64,000 nt of DNA from Ophioderma brevispina (taxonomy: Eukaryota > Echinodermata > Ophiuroidea > Amphilepidida > Ophiodermatidae), in assembly GCA_023653785.1 (NCBI GenBank), contig JAMKCH010012616.1, positions 31,649-95,648 on the forward strand. Reading direction: 5' to 3'. This document shows, one piece after another, positions 33,526-44,449 of the stretch. The position numbers and the translations under genes are program-made. Below the pieces are notes generated by a model. The model worked only from the letters and a program-made list of their open reading frames with translations. It did not search any database and was not told where the DNA came from. Within the stretch, counting starts at the first letter, position 1, and each line of letters opens with the position of its first letter.

Positions 33526-33795
33526 AAATATACTCCCCGCCTAAAAAAATCCGAACGATGTTGAAATGGCCATCAACGTGCTCAAACTTGCTTTCAAATG
33601 TACGCGCCAAGCCAGCTGGATAAATCTCTCAAACTTCCACATCATGCTTCGTTATCAATGCATTACGGACACATGTCAATAAGCAAACACATTACGCGAA
33701 CAACGCTCCTGGCATTTATTATTATAATTCACCTACATACCTTTTTAATACAGTAATTTATATCGTTCGGATTTTTTTAGGCGGGGAGTATATTT
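33526..33795. mobile_element. Tc1/mariner-type MITE with perfect 30-bp-class TIRs
   Basis: A 270-bp unit begins CTCCCCGCCTAAAAAAATCC and continues GAACGAT; its end is the exact inverse. TA flanks each end, as expected for TA target-site duplication by Tc1/mariner transposases. The inside has no inverted symmetry and no coding capacity. Arms without mismatch imply recent insertion. It lies in the 4.8-kb patatin intron between exons B and C. Confidence 0.9.
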
Positions 33796-34379
33796 GAGTG
33801 TTTAACGACTTCCTAGTTCTGGTATATGGTATGGACAATTTTGATTGAAAACAACAACAAACAAACAAAAACTACTGAAATCAAACTTTGAGTTACATCA
33901 AATGCTATGACAGCTGTCATTGTGAACAGAGAGCATTTCCCTTATTTGTCAAGGAAAAATGTTTAATATTTAGTTTACAAGGTTATACTGAGTTAATTGA
34001 ACCAATGATAATGAAACAGTATAAGAAAAATAAAACAAGCATCTATGAACTTAGCATGCTTTGATTGTGTATTAGAACTTGGAGCGACTTAAAATGAGGT
34101 GCACTTATGTAATCGCCTTTGTTCTCAAAACCAATGAAGTCAAGTGAAATTTGAACAGCATGTGAAGAAAATATTAGGCTTTACGAATGTAACGCAAAAT
34201 TTCAAAATTTTTAAAATAATTTTGAAATTATAGCACCAACTTAAAGGACTGCATTTATTTCGGGGACTCGCTTTATAGTTGTCTAACCGAAATCGGAAAG
34301 AAATAAACCCAGTGCTACAGTTGTACAATTCAATATCCCATTTTTATAGGGACCATTGCGCGTAGATCGAAAAAAAATA

Positions 34380-34500
34380 TGATCGATGAAGAATGAAAAT
34401 ACCAGGGAAAAGATCCAGCCCGGAAATCGAATCACATTCAAGACATTTGCCTCGACTACTTGTCCATGAAAGGGCGCTTCGTCATACTGGTTGATAATTT
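34380..34500 (-). repeat. Possible tRNA-derived SINE fragment
   Basis: The minus strand has GACAAGTAGTCGAGG (weak box A) about 30 bp before GTGATTCGATTTCCGGG (box B-like). The spacing and stems are not those of a true tRNA. The call is weak. Confidence 0.3.
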
Positions 34501-34639
34501 AGGACATAATTGGACACTCAACCTGTATCTCCTCCAAGGAAAAAAAAAAGGTACACATTCTCTAAGTCGTTAATGAAGGGTTACCTGACCACTGAAGTAA
34601 AATAGAGTACGAGTCTCAAGGGAACATTTGGCATAGGCC

Positions 34640-35210
34640 TATCCGTTCATTTCTACAGTACCGCCGAGAGGGGGGTCGGGTAATTGACCCCGGGCCCGGG
34701 GTCCTAGGGGCCCGTAAAAAATAAAAGTTCATCCCTTGCGGTTGTGACAAAAGTCAGAGAGGGAGAAAAAGTGAGAGATGGGGATGGAGAGAGAGAAAGA
34801 GAAAGAGAGAGCATTGGCGAATATAGGCGACAATGATACCTACTTGCGTTGAGAAAATACTTGTAATCCACGAAATTTCCATTTTTTTCGCGTTACGCGC
34901 GGTTATTAAATTTAGTGCAGGGCCTCTCTTGGTTTGAGAAATAACACAAAAACAAGTAAGTTTTTGTTTTATAAAACGGTTGGTCATGAATTATAAAGTG
35001 GACTACATACCAGTTGCATCGATCAACTACATTATACAGCTCCCACACTCCCACGCCGCGTCATGGCCGCTTCGTAGCCACTGCAACTTCAAAATCTCCC
35101 CCTATGGGGTTCTGGAAAACGAAGTTGGTAAAAGGGGGCCCGTAAAACCAACGTTCCCCCCGGGCCCGCAATTTCTCTCGGCGGCCCTGCATTTCTACCG
35201 TTTCCATTGG
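34640..35210. mobile_element. Inverted-repeat element with GGGCCCG-rich ends
   Basis: The left end carries TTTCTACAGTACCGCCGAGA, a CCCGGGCCCGGGG palindrome and GGGGCCCGTAAAA. The right end (about 35,115-35,205) is an imperfect inverted copy with the same landmarks. The interior includes a GA-rich run (about 34,755-34,812) and no coding signal. It is likely a foldback or MITE-like element. Confidence 0.65.
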
Positions 35211-35739
35211 TACCGTCGGCGAAAATTTACGATTATTTTGTTTTGTCTGTTGATGTTAAAATTGTTATATTGGGAACTTCGTGGAAAGCTTTAGGTGCAT
35301 ATCATTTAATACACTTCTAGAGCAGCTCCCTATTTTGGTTATCCATTGTTGTCCAGTGCATAGTATTATATTTCTCAATTGAGTGTAGAAAACATGCACG
35401 CCTCGATTAGATGTTGATAACCTTGCACGCTTTGTCTTGGTCGTCTGGTCGTCTTGAGCTCGCCAGTTTTTGACCATGTCGAGTCGCAGGCGAGACATGT
35501 CTGGAACTAGCAAGCGAAACACACCTCCAGACGACCATTATATTCGTGAGTGGTATGTTTTGAGTCCTTCATCTTACATATGCGTCGAGCAAAGAATTTT
35601 ACATCACACATTAAACTTGGTCAAAAACTATTACCCTATTTGTATCAACAACTCAAAAAGCAATCATCTTATTATAGTAAAAGTATGTTTTCTAAAAGCT
35701 GACGCTACAAGGAAGCTACCTGCATACATAATACACCTG

Positions 35740-36295
35740 GCACAAAAAGTATCTCGGCATGTTTTTCGATCAGTATTGTGCCAAAGTCAGACCATTTTGA
35801 AAGTTTTTGAAATAAACATTTTGTTGCCTATGTCTTGCTCTTTCATTTAATACCTGGCTTTTAAAAAAGCGTGCAGAAATGGCTGAGATAGAACGCCCGA
35901 AAGACCCAAACTCCCAAAACCAACTTGAAAGTTGCAGTTTTGCGATTTTTCAATGGCCATTGCAGTGTACTGGACACGAACACGTGTACCACAATCAATA
36001 TTGCAAGTAGGCTTTCTCGCTCATTCAGTCGGAAAACCTCTCTGTGTAAAATCAATACACACGTATTATTGCGTTGTACCACATAGTGACCATTGAAAAA
36101 TCCAAAAACTGCAACTTTGCGTCTTTCGGGCACTCTATCTCAGCCATTTTTGCACGCTTTTTTACAAGCGAGGTGTTAAATGAGAGAGCAAGACATAGGC
36201 AAAAAATGTCTATTTCGAAAACTTTCAAAATGGTCTGACTTTGGCACAATACTGATCGAAAAACATGCCGAGATACTTTTTTTAATGTACAGGGT
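35740..36295. mobile_element. 550-bp inverted repeat with ~220-bp arms
   Basis: Left arm 35,745-35,965 and right arm 36,080-36,290 are inverted copies with few mismatches. Both contain AGTATCTCGGCATGTTTTTC, CCAAAGTCAGACCATTTTGA and GCCTATGTCTTGCTCT. A 110-bp spacer separates them. The right flank has two ACAGGGTGA copies at about 36,293 and 36,313, and a third occurs at 36,482. It could fold into a long hairpin RNA if transcribed. Confidence 0.85.
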
Positions 36296-36299
36296 GACC

Positions 36300-37600
36300 T
36301 CGACGGTATACAGGGTGAAACAATTAAATTTCATATAAAAATTCACAAATCTTATAAATATCAGGAATGAAATGTTACAATTGAACTTCAATTACAGATC
36401 ATTTTATTTGGACTAAGAACAGTGTAAACTATCAATTGATGTGAAAATGTAAATCGGTACTGTTTAGTAACCTTTTGGTACAGGGTGATCCAAAATTGAT
36501 TATTTTTCAACAACATTTTAGATAATTTCAGCCAAAACATTTTAACCATACCTTAAAAACAAAAACTGCATATTTAAAATCCTCATAAAAATGTATACCT
36601 TGACTATAGTAGGATAATTCCCAGGTTACATTACTCAGAAGATTTGGAGAACGTTTTGCTGCTTTTCGCATTATATAAAGCTACATGGGTAATGTTCTAG
36701 TCTCACTGTCAAAAGTTCAATCCTCTTCCCGAGGGCATTGATATAATGTGATTTTAGTAGATAAGTGTCTTAGAGAAAGATGATAGCTTTCTTTTGATAC
36801 CAAAGTAAGTAAAATTAACCCATTTTTGACAAAGTTGTGAACATTTTTCTAAACGGAGATGCGAAACGCATGGCCTTATTATAGACAGTAAAATGCAAAA
36901 AGGGCTAGTAATCCTATGTAGGACGCTGACATGTTGGCTTTTGTGTGCATTACAGTATTGACGTAGGCTAAGTAGGTATTTGAAAGGACCCAAAACAGAC
37001 AATATGGTGTCGGCATTTCAATTTGAATATTGATCGCAGAGGTTGCGTAATAGCTAGACCCCGTTGGTATTTTCTACTTTGATTCGAGGGTAGTGCTGTA
37101 ATGACCCATTCCAATATGGCAAAATGTGAGCGACACCATAGCTTTTATATTTTGAATACCGTCCTGCTTACGACACACACAAAACACCGTACGCTGTGGT
37201 ATTTCACCTAACGGGTATTTGCTGGTCTCGCTACTATCTCTTTTAATTACAGGGGTATGTTGCGATCATGACAGGTGTCCATAATGCCATTGTAATTTAA
37301 ATCCTTCCTCAAACCATGGCAGACGGTGTTTCTATACCAGTTTATATAGTGTGTTTCTTGTGTATTCATGAGCATTATTTTTGCGGAAGTGTCATTTAAC
37401 TAGGTAGATGACACTTCTGCTAAAATAATGGCCATGTATAACTAAAGACGGGCAATAGGAAGAGAGCTAGACGTGTATTAACATAACAACGAACAAAAAT
37501 ATGTCTGCATGCTTCATACTCGAGTCCGGTATGACGACTTTTAAAAAAATATAGATACTGAAACGTTTAACCCCAACAGTAAAATAAGATGCATTTCTAT
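36300..37600. other. Intron, no recognised element
   Basis: AT-rich intron sequence between patatin exons B and C. Only the ACAGGGTGATCC word at 36,481 resembles a transposon end. No open frame of interest. Confidence 0.4.
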
Positions 37601-37602
37601 AC

Positions 37603-37750
37603 CGTGGCAGATATACTTGAGGTCTCTGTTACACAACTCTTCTATTTCATACGACGAGTAACCAACAGCCGCCCAAGCAGCAGATATAGCACCGATGCTT
37701 GCCCCAGCAATGCGTCGGACGTTCTTCCAAATTCCTACTTCCTCGAGTAC
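37603..37750 (-). CDS. Patatin exon B (catalytic serine)
   Basis: Acceptor TTCACACAG, phase 0. Encodes VLEEVGIWKNVRRI, AGASIGAISAAWAAVGYSSY and EIEELCNRDLKYICH, then one base of a split codon before GTATAG. GASIG is the G-x-S-x-G nucleophile elbow with the catalytic Ser. The 148-bp length and both phases fit exons A and C exactly. Confidence 0.92.
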
Positions 37751-38239
37751 CTGTGTGAATAATTGACGTGCAGATTGTTAGTATAGCAATGTATGATTCG
37801 AACTGTCACCGAAAAGTGCTAAGGAAATTTTGGAGGTTGCCTTTTAATAATATATTTGATTATTGCATATCCCAGGGATCCGCCGGTCCCAACTGAGGTC
37901 CCGGTGTCATATACTACAGTCTGACAGTGTCCGTGTGACTGAATGCCCTACCACCCATCTGTCTATTGTGTTCTCCATTGAGTGCTGTATGCATCATTTG
38001 TTTCAGCACTGTACCCAAATGGCATCGTCTATAAGGTCACGGTTTATTCCGTACGTGTTGCTATGGTAGCTAGGACACTCTCATGGGGCACACTCAGTTT
38101 CTTTACACCGGGAATTCAATTATAACTTTACATAAGATTGCTAGATTTGAACTCTTGGAAGTTGATACATACCTTACGAAATAATATTTAGACATAATAA
38201 TATTTATTTGCATATTAATTTGAATATTTGACGTTAGAG

Positions 38240-38700
38240 ATCAATGGCCCGGTCGCCAATAGGCTCGTCTCCAGGGGTCCGTTCGTGAAACTCAATCGTA
38301 AATCTACGTGCATACTTTGTCATTTTTGAGTGGACCGATTTATCCAAAACAGTAACACTAGTATTAAAGGGCCTTATTATGTCGGACATACGCATAGCTA
38401 GTATATACACGTAGGCTTACGTATGAGTTTCGCGAACGGACCCCAGGACCTCAAATTTTACCGGAGGTGGTCCAAATATTGGTGTCAAAAACTACTATTT
38501 TTCTCATTTACCCTGTGAAATCATAGGGCCAAACGATGTTTGGTTTGGATCTTATGAGCAAAAGAGTGCTCCATTTTGGTCGACCATAGTATTCTATTGA
38601 CTTAAAAATCAGGTTTTCAGCTCTCATATCAAAAAGGGTTGAAATATCGGGGTAAAACTTTACAGATTGGCTATTGTGGAAAAGGTCATTCTGACTCATT
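38240..38700. repeat. Dispersed repeat copy 1, interrupted by a MITE
   Basis: After removing 38,275-38,443, the sequence matches 50,570-50,825 along its length. Shared segments include AATAGSCTCGTCTCCAG, TTTCTCATTTACYCTGTGA, TTATGAGCAAAAR and GTTGAAATATCGG. It marks an uninterrupted ancestral repeat and gives an empty site for the MITE. Confidence 0.8.
38275..38443. mobile_element. 169-bp MITE with CAG target duplication
   Basis: Ends are inverted copies beginning GGGTCCGTTCG(T/C)GAAACTCA. CAG lies on both sides (38,272-38,274 and 38,444-38,446). The related repeat at 50.57 kb reads straight through this point, so the insertion is directly visible by comparison. No coding capacity. Confidence 0.85.
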
Positions 38701-38854
38701 CAATGAAGATCAAAACTTTATATCATTAAATCGGGCTTATAATCCCTTTAAATTTAAGCTGTCGTATCTTTTTTGAGCTTTATTTTTATTTTCCTCGTTA
38801 AATTTGAATGTTCTTTATGTGAACTCTGGTGCATGGTGGCAGTGGTGGTGGGGT

Positions 38855-39035
38855 AGGTGTGTGTGTGTGTGTGTGTGTGTGTAGCTGTTGTTCGCACGCG
38901 AGTGCGAGTTCGTGGTGGTATGTGTCTGTGTGGCCGGTGGATTTTGGTGAGGTATTTGTGTTTTTTGTTCTTGTTAGACTTGTTGTTGGTGTTCCTGTCT
39001 TAGGCTTTGTGTGTGTGTGTGTGTGTGTGTGTGTT
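38855..39035. repeat. Two GT microsatellite runs
   Basis: GT runs at about 38,858-38,881 and 39,009-39,033 with GT/TTG-rich DNA between. The Cys-Val and Thr-His open frames over them are artefacts. Confidence 0.9.
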
Positions 39036-39059
39036 AAGACTCTCCCATTGATGTAAATT

Positions 39060-39575
39060 ATCATACCCTAACAGTACCAAACGCAAAATACTGATACTAC
39101 AGTCATTTAGGCGGACCTACCGATGATTTTTTTTAAGGGAGGTTGTTTTATGTTAGGTGTGTCTCCATATTTCGGGCTGGGGGTAAAATTCATACTTGTA
39201 CTTTGTAAAATAACACACCCCCATTATAAGCTGCGTTAGCAAGTTTAGTTATTACCGGTATTATTTTGATCAGGCTCATATCCGATGCAATTTTTTTTTA
39301 AATCTCTTTTCCCACAGCACATCCACGCAGTGGGCTTTAGTGCTTAGTTCGACGTCAGCGTATTCGCTGATGTAGAAACTGTTGCCATGAACTGGCTCAC
39401 ACTAGTTTTGGTTCGAGCCACTGATCACATTGATCACAACACCAATCCTATGGCATATCAAAATTCGCAACAGGTGCATAGCCAAGGCTTGAACCAGTAA
39501 CCAATGGATACTAAAGTGCATTACATCAGCGATTTATCGGTATACTAATATACATGATATAAAACGTTGTGTAAT
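39060..39575. other. Intron, no recognised element
   Basis: No gene. A GGCTTGAACCAGTAACC segment near 39,488 resembles a box B on the minus strand, but no box A partner was found. Confidence 0.35.
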
Positions 39576-39578
39576 GAT

Positions 39579-40125
39579 AAATCAAAAAAGTTTAAATCTG
39601 TTTCTCAGTCGCCTTCGCGCATGCTTAATGTCAGTCAACTGTACTCCATTGCTTATGAAGAGCGTCTAGTCGCTTTTGAGTTCAACTCGGAAGGCGACTA
39701 AAAGCGATCGAGTGTAAATTCAGCATTAACCCTAGCACAACTAAATCTCACCAAAACTCACTGTGTTAATTGAGAAAAATGCACTAAGGATTCACACCAG
39801 TAAATAACGTGAGAAACCGGTAAGTCCAGCCCCCACTGCAAATGAGGTGTTTTTTTTGGTGACCCTCGCCTAAGTATACCCTTAAAACTGAGAGAAATGG
39901 CGAGATCTGGGTTGCAAATCAAAAAAGTTTAAATCTGTTTCTCAGTCGCCTTCGCGCATGCTTAATGTCAGTCAACTGTACTCCATTGCTTATGAAGAGC
40001 GTCTAGTCGCTTTTGAGTTCAACTCGGAAGGCGACTAAAAGCGATCGAGTGTAAATTCAGCATTAACCCTAGCACAACTAAATCTCACCAAAACTCACTG
40101 TGTTAATTGAGAAAAATGCACTAAG
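39579..40125. repeat. Perfect 210-bp direct duplication, 337-bp offset
   Basis: 39,579-39,788 and 39,916-40,125 appear identical base for base, with unrelated sequence after each. Each copy holds an inverted pair, CAGTCGCCTTCG and GAAGGCGACT, plus AGTCGCTTTTGAGTT and CTAAAAGCGATCG. Identity this complete in old, diverged surroundings means recent duplication, gene conversion or assembly duplication. Confidence 0.95.
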
Positions 40126-40424
40126 TCCAGAAAGTAGCGATGACGTCATCAAACCAAGACTCGTATGGGCACGAAATCGCGTTTTTGGCTGCCATATTGA
40201 TTGGCGTCATGTTATATGGCAACTTTAAAAGTATCAGAAACACATTTATTGTGTCTAACAACATAATCTAAGTACTTCATGTTTATTTTTTATCGCAGGT
40301 ATTTGCACTGTTATAGGGCATATTTTAAAATTATTAGATTTGGCTTCCATTTTGAAATTTGCAGTATTACTCAATGTTACAAGTGCCATGCACTTGTTCA
40401 TTGGGTCCTATAGTATATTTATTA

Positions 40425-40640
40425 ACTCCATAGTTTGATAATATAGGGTTGAATAGATAATTATCATTTATGGCGACGCCATCTTGGATTTCTCAAAACG
40501 CCCAAGGGTGCCAAGGTGGCATCCGGCAGATTCTAATTCTACACACCCTTATCTATCACGTTCAGCAAAAAAATTGTATATATACTCAACTTTACGGTCA
40601 GGCCATAACTTGGACCATATCTCTCCGACTAACTGCACTT
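40425..40640 (+). repeat. Dispersed repeat, copy 1
   Basis: Its inverse at 60,820-61,015 shares ATAGTTTGATAATATAGGGT, CCATCTTGGATTTCTCAAAA, CGCCCAAGGGTGCCAAGGTG and ACACACCCTTATCTATCACG. The two copies lie 20 kb apart in opposite orientation. Confidence 0.85.
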
Positions 40641-40784
40641 GCCTCGTTGGTTGGTGGGATTCTCAGCCGGGTTTGGATTAGAATACTAACAATAGGCTAT
40701 GATTTCAACCGTTCGCTGGTGAAATAATTCAACAATCTTGTCCAAGACTACTTTACAACTTAAAATATGCAATTAGTATAAATA

Positions 40785-40990
40785 ACGAATTAGGCACTGA
40801 TTAATGGCGAATTTGTCATTAGATGACCACATAATAATGACCCATTTTAATAGATGTTATTCATGACTAATTTTCCGTTAATTTGTCATTTTAGTATATG
40901 ACACACTAATGAATTAATGATTGATTTTAATTCAAAATTCGTCATTAGGCACTGATTAATGACGAATATGATATTAGTGATTAAAAGGAT
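40785..40990. repeat. ATTAATGACGAATTTGTCATTA dyad cluster (short AT repeats)
   Basis: TGATTAATGGCGAATTTGTC, TTAATTTGTCATTTTAG, AAATTCGTCATTAGGCACTG and ATTAATGACGAATATGA alternate in both orientations over 200 bp. Part (AGGCACTGATTAATG) is a direct repeat. It is probably a small foldback element. Confidence 0.6.
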
Positions 40991-41199
40991 GAAGTTTCAT
41001 TGATGGTGCAGACAATCCAAACGACCACGAGACTTCTGGACACAGTATCTTTTGGACACATTCCACTGTTCGGGAGAGGAGACATTTGTATCCACTGAAC
41101 CAATAGCATCTCATATATTCTTTAGTTTACCGCATGGGCATATATCATTCACGCAGGTGTTATAAAGTTTATGCAGATACTTTCAAGTTGTGTCTTAGT

Positions 41200-41700
41200 A
41201 TTTTTCTATAATGTGATTAGTTTTTTGTACATCTATCTACATCTACGTTGATACTCAGCAACGTCCAATTCTGGATATACCAGTGAGGTACAAATTGTTG
41301 TATTGTTGACAAGTGTATTTTTAGCCAGAAATTTGTCAATTTCATATTTTTGAGCTCGTGAGTTATTTCGCTTGATCACAATGTAGAGCTCTTTTTTCGC
41401 ATATACTTGACGGGAAATTCGATACCGGTATTCCGGATTTAAAAAAAATTCTTGCATTTCTGTTTTTTGTTTGTTTGTTTTTTTGCTATTGGATGTCGAA
41501 ACTTCCTCAGCTTTGATGCTATGATAGCTTGCATTATCTATTATGATAATAGAGTCTTTGGGTATGTGTGGAAATAACTATGTTTCTATCCCTTCTTGGA
41601 AATGTTTAGCGATCTTTTTTTTTTAATTAATCATTTTTATGATTACCCCCTGATGCGTTTTTGGCGACAAAGCTGAGTTTTGCTACGAGAACAAATCCAT
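41200..41700. other. Intron, no gene
   Basis: AT-rich. The minus-strand open frame at 41,233-41,457 has no recognisable motif. Confidence 0.4.
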
Positions 41701-41739
41701 CAACACTTCCAGCATGCAGAATTACTAACCGCTGGCCTT

Positions 41740-41975
41740 TCCCCAGTGGTATTGGGAACTGCTGCGCCGAAATACCGGCTATGCCGAAATGCCCGGTCTT
41801 TCGGCAGATCCCGGTGCTTTTTCGGCGATGACCTTGCCGTACGGCAGGGGTATCTGCCGAAACGCCCGGTGTTTCGGCAATTATTCATGCCGAAAATGCG
41901 GGCTACGTCATTACCCTGCCGAGCGGCAGGGTTACTTGCCGCAACAATGGGTTATCCCAGTAGTTCGGCACAGAG
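41740..41975. repeat. GC-rich TGCCGAAA/TTTCGGCA palindrome cluster
   Basis: Ten or so copies of the octamer TGCCGAAA or its inverse are paired into palindromes such as TGCCGAAACGCCCGG followed by TGTTTCGGCA (about 41,856-41,880). Side hairpins are CTTGCCGTACGGCAGG and CCCTGCCGAGCGGCAGGG. The related CCGGTATTTCGGCACCCTGG lies at about 42,880-42,900, so the element may span to 42,915. Confidence 0.75.
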
Positions 41976-42404
41976 GGATCCTTATTACAGCGTGCGGTTG
42001 TTGGATGTAACAAAGTTCTTGTCAATTGGCTGTACGGACACAGGATGACACGAAATAGGTGCTCAGTGGACTCAGCTCGTACGACAGGCTAAGATTAGCT
42101 TTAAACTAATAATTTTAGGGCCCTTTCATTATTTACAAGGGAGAGCGCCGGAGAAATTGAAAGATGTGTTTGGAAAATTGCATAACCCCAATTTGTAAAG
42201 TTACATAGGCCCTATTGCATAGAACCCATACACCCATATTAGGTACATCATATGATTTAGGCCTACTGCTGATATGCGGATAGGTGCTTGGTTTATTGAA
42301 TAATACATTTAACATGACCCCCCCCCCCTCCATCAGAAAAAAATAAAATCACATAGGCTTAAACCATATTTGTCAAGCCTCACACAGGTCTAATCCCAAT
42401 GTTT

Positions 42405-42530
42405 GTACTCACCGGACCCTCAACCGGCAACCAACCAACCCTAACCTAATTCCTAACCCTTGGGGTCTAACTAACCCTAGGTCCTATAGGCCCTATCACC
42501 CCAACCCTAAACCTAACCCATGTTGCAATA
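42405..42530. repeat. Degenerate CCCTAA-type repeats
   Basis: ACCCTAACCTAATTCCTAAC, CTAACTAACCCTAGG and CAACCCTAAACCTAACCC form an interstitial telomere-like stretch. It is irregular and has no long pure array, so a local low-complexity origin is as likely as a telomeric one. Confidence 0.5.
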
Positions 42531-44440
42531 GCCCAGGGGACCTTTACAATGGGAGCTTTTAAATGGGAGCCATATGTATATCAATACATAACGTGTACAT
42601 TGTTTCCGAATTCGGCTACATTGCTAAATGAACGCGGGAATTCTTCTTCATGGGGTCTATGTGGGTGCTTTTAGCGTTACAAGATCGTATTTACGTCTAC
42701 TATACTACAGCTTGTTCCTAAGGCCAACCCTGCTTTTTATAATGAGTTTCATTGTGAATTGTCCATAAAAACACGAAATGCGTAAACACGTGGCTGAACA
42801 ACATTACACACGTTATTTTCTACTTTCCCTTCTCCTCTGCCGAAGGCCCGGTAGTTCTGAGAGGAGGGAACTGAGGCACCCGGTATTTCGGCACCCTGGT
42901 GTTTCGGCACACGACAGAACCCCACTTTTTCAGGGGTGACTGGTGTAATTCAATTTCCGTAGAGATAGAATGAATTGGTGAAAGGTCTTAAATTTGATCT
43001 TTTAAAACAATTTTTGTGTAGATATTGATGCCATTCTTAGTTTAAATTTAAAGCAAAGGCTTTTCAAAGTTTCAAGAGACTAGTTCTCCCACAGTGAAGT
43101 TAATCTCTTGACGAAGAGTGGTCAGCATTTATTTTATCTAATCTGGGAATTTCTTCCTTAGGTAGAATTGAAGCACTTTGCGAATGAACTTGCTTGCCTG
43201 TGAAATGTTTAAAAGCTTTTAAGGTGGCACGAGATATTTCAGTTATTATATTTTCGGTAATATTATGTAGTGGATTCATATAGAATTAGACACTCCATAG
43301 ACTCCCTACCTTTATTTGGCTCAGTAATAACTAACTTACAATGAAAACTAAAGGTGATGTTTTATTTAATGTTTATATTTCAATAGAAAACTAAAGATGA
43401 ATTTCCTATTTGGTTCTATTTACCAAAAAAAAACAACATTGTTTTCTCAGCTTAATCCTCCAGATGGGGATATTTTTTACAGCAGGCTAAGACCAGTGCA
43501 AAAATCAGATGTTCAATTTTTTTAGCCACAGCTTCATTGAAATCTCGCGTGTGCAATCTTAATATATTTGCAGGCTATCTCTGTTACCTGTTTTGGTTTA
43601 AAAGACGTCTGTACACAACGTTGCTGTGGCGATTCGCTGTACAGTTTCATTCATTATGTAGCAAGGTAGATTCCCTTCCACCTTTACTTTTTGGTTTTTT
43701 TAAAGCTTGAACAGGGGATGGTCCTATTTAATTATTAATGTTTTCATCATGATTGAACTTGACCTTGACTCTAATCCAATACCCGATCTCTCTGAAGTTC
43801 ACGTCTGATTATTTCTTCTCTGTTTTGATATGGAGTCTAAAACTGGCATTTTAAGCCCCATTGAATAGTGTAAAGATAATATTTGTCGACACCAAATAGG
43901 GCACGTTTTCGCTTGTTAACATAAAACATCAAACAACCCAACATCTTTAGCCCTATGTTTTCACGAAGTAAATGAGAAAAATGTAGCTGACATCCGACAC
44001 AAAAAATGACCACTATAATACCGGTAAAATCTGGGTTCCCTGGGAGATGATGCTATTAGCGATCGACCTGGTCATTTGGAAACCCCGCTCCGGATATCAG
44101 TTTGGCTTCCAAGATTGAGAGATGACGATCTGGTGATGCTTTGAAATCAGTTACGGGATCCATTTGGCTCGTGGACACATTAAATTAGATGAAGTTTACT
44201 ATTCTAAATGAAAATGGATAGTTTTCAACCCCATTTCCTCTCACATTTTCCCAGGTGGTTTATACATATAAGCCTGCAAGTAACTTGTGACATCTTGCCA
44301 TAGTAACATTATTTTCTATAAGGCCTACACGCTGCACAAGATAGTCTGGGTGCAAAGCTGTCTTTTAATTGCTTTTGAAACAGATTGCGATTACTGCAAA
44401 AAACAATCTTATTGAAAAAAGGCACCTAAAGAAAGATAAA
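42530..44440. other. Intron, nothing recognised except TTTCGGCA outlier
   Basis: Apart from GGTATTTCGGCACCCTGGTG near 42,880-42,905, no transposon end, RNA or coding signal is seen. Confidence 0.4.
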
Positions 44441-44449
44441 AATGGCGCC

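Noticed and set aside
38798..39064. Cys-Val and Thr-His rich open frames
   Set aside because: Translations of GT/CA microsatellites.
42395..42430. Patatin upstream exon ending CCG|GTGAGT
   Set aside because: The preceding sequence is TTAGGG/GGTTGG low-complexity DNA and lies downstream of exon A, inside intron A-B.
42405..42530. Interstitial telomere
   Set aside because: CCCTAA-like units are irregular and mixed with other words; no pure array.
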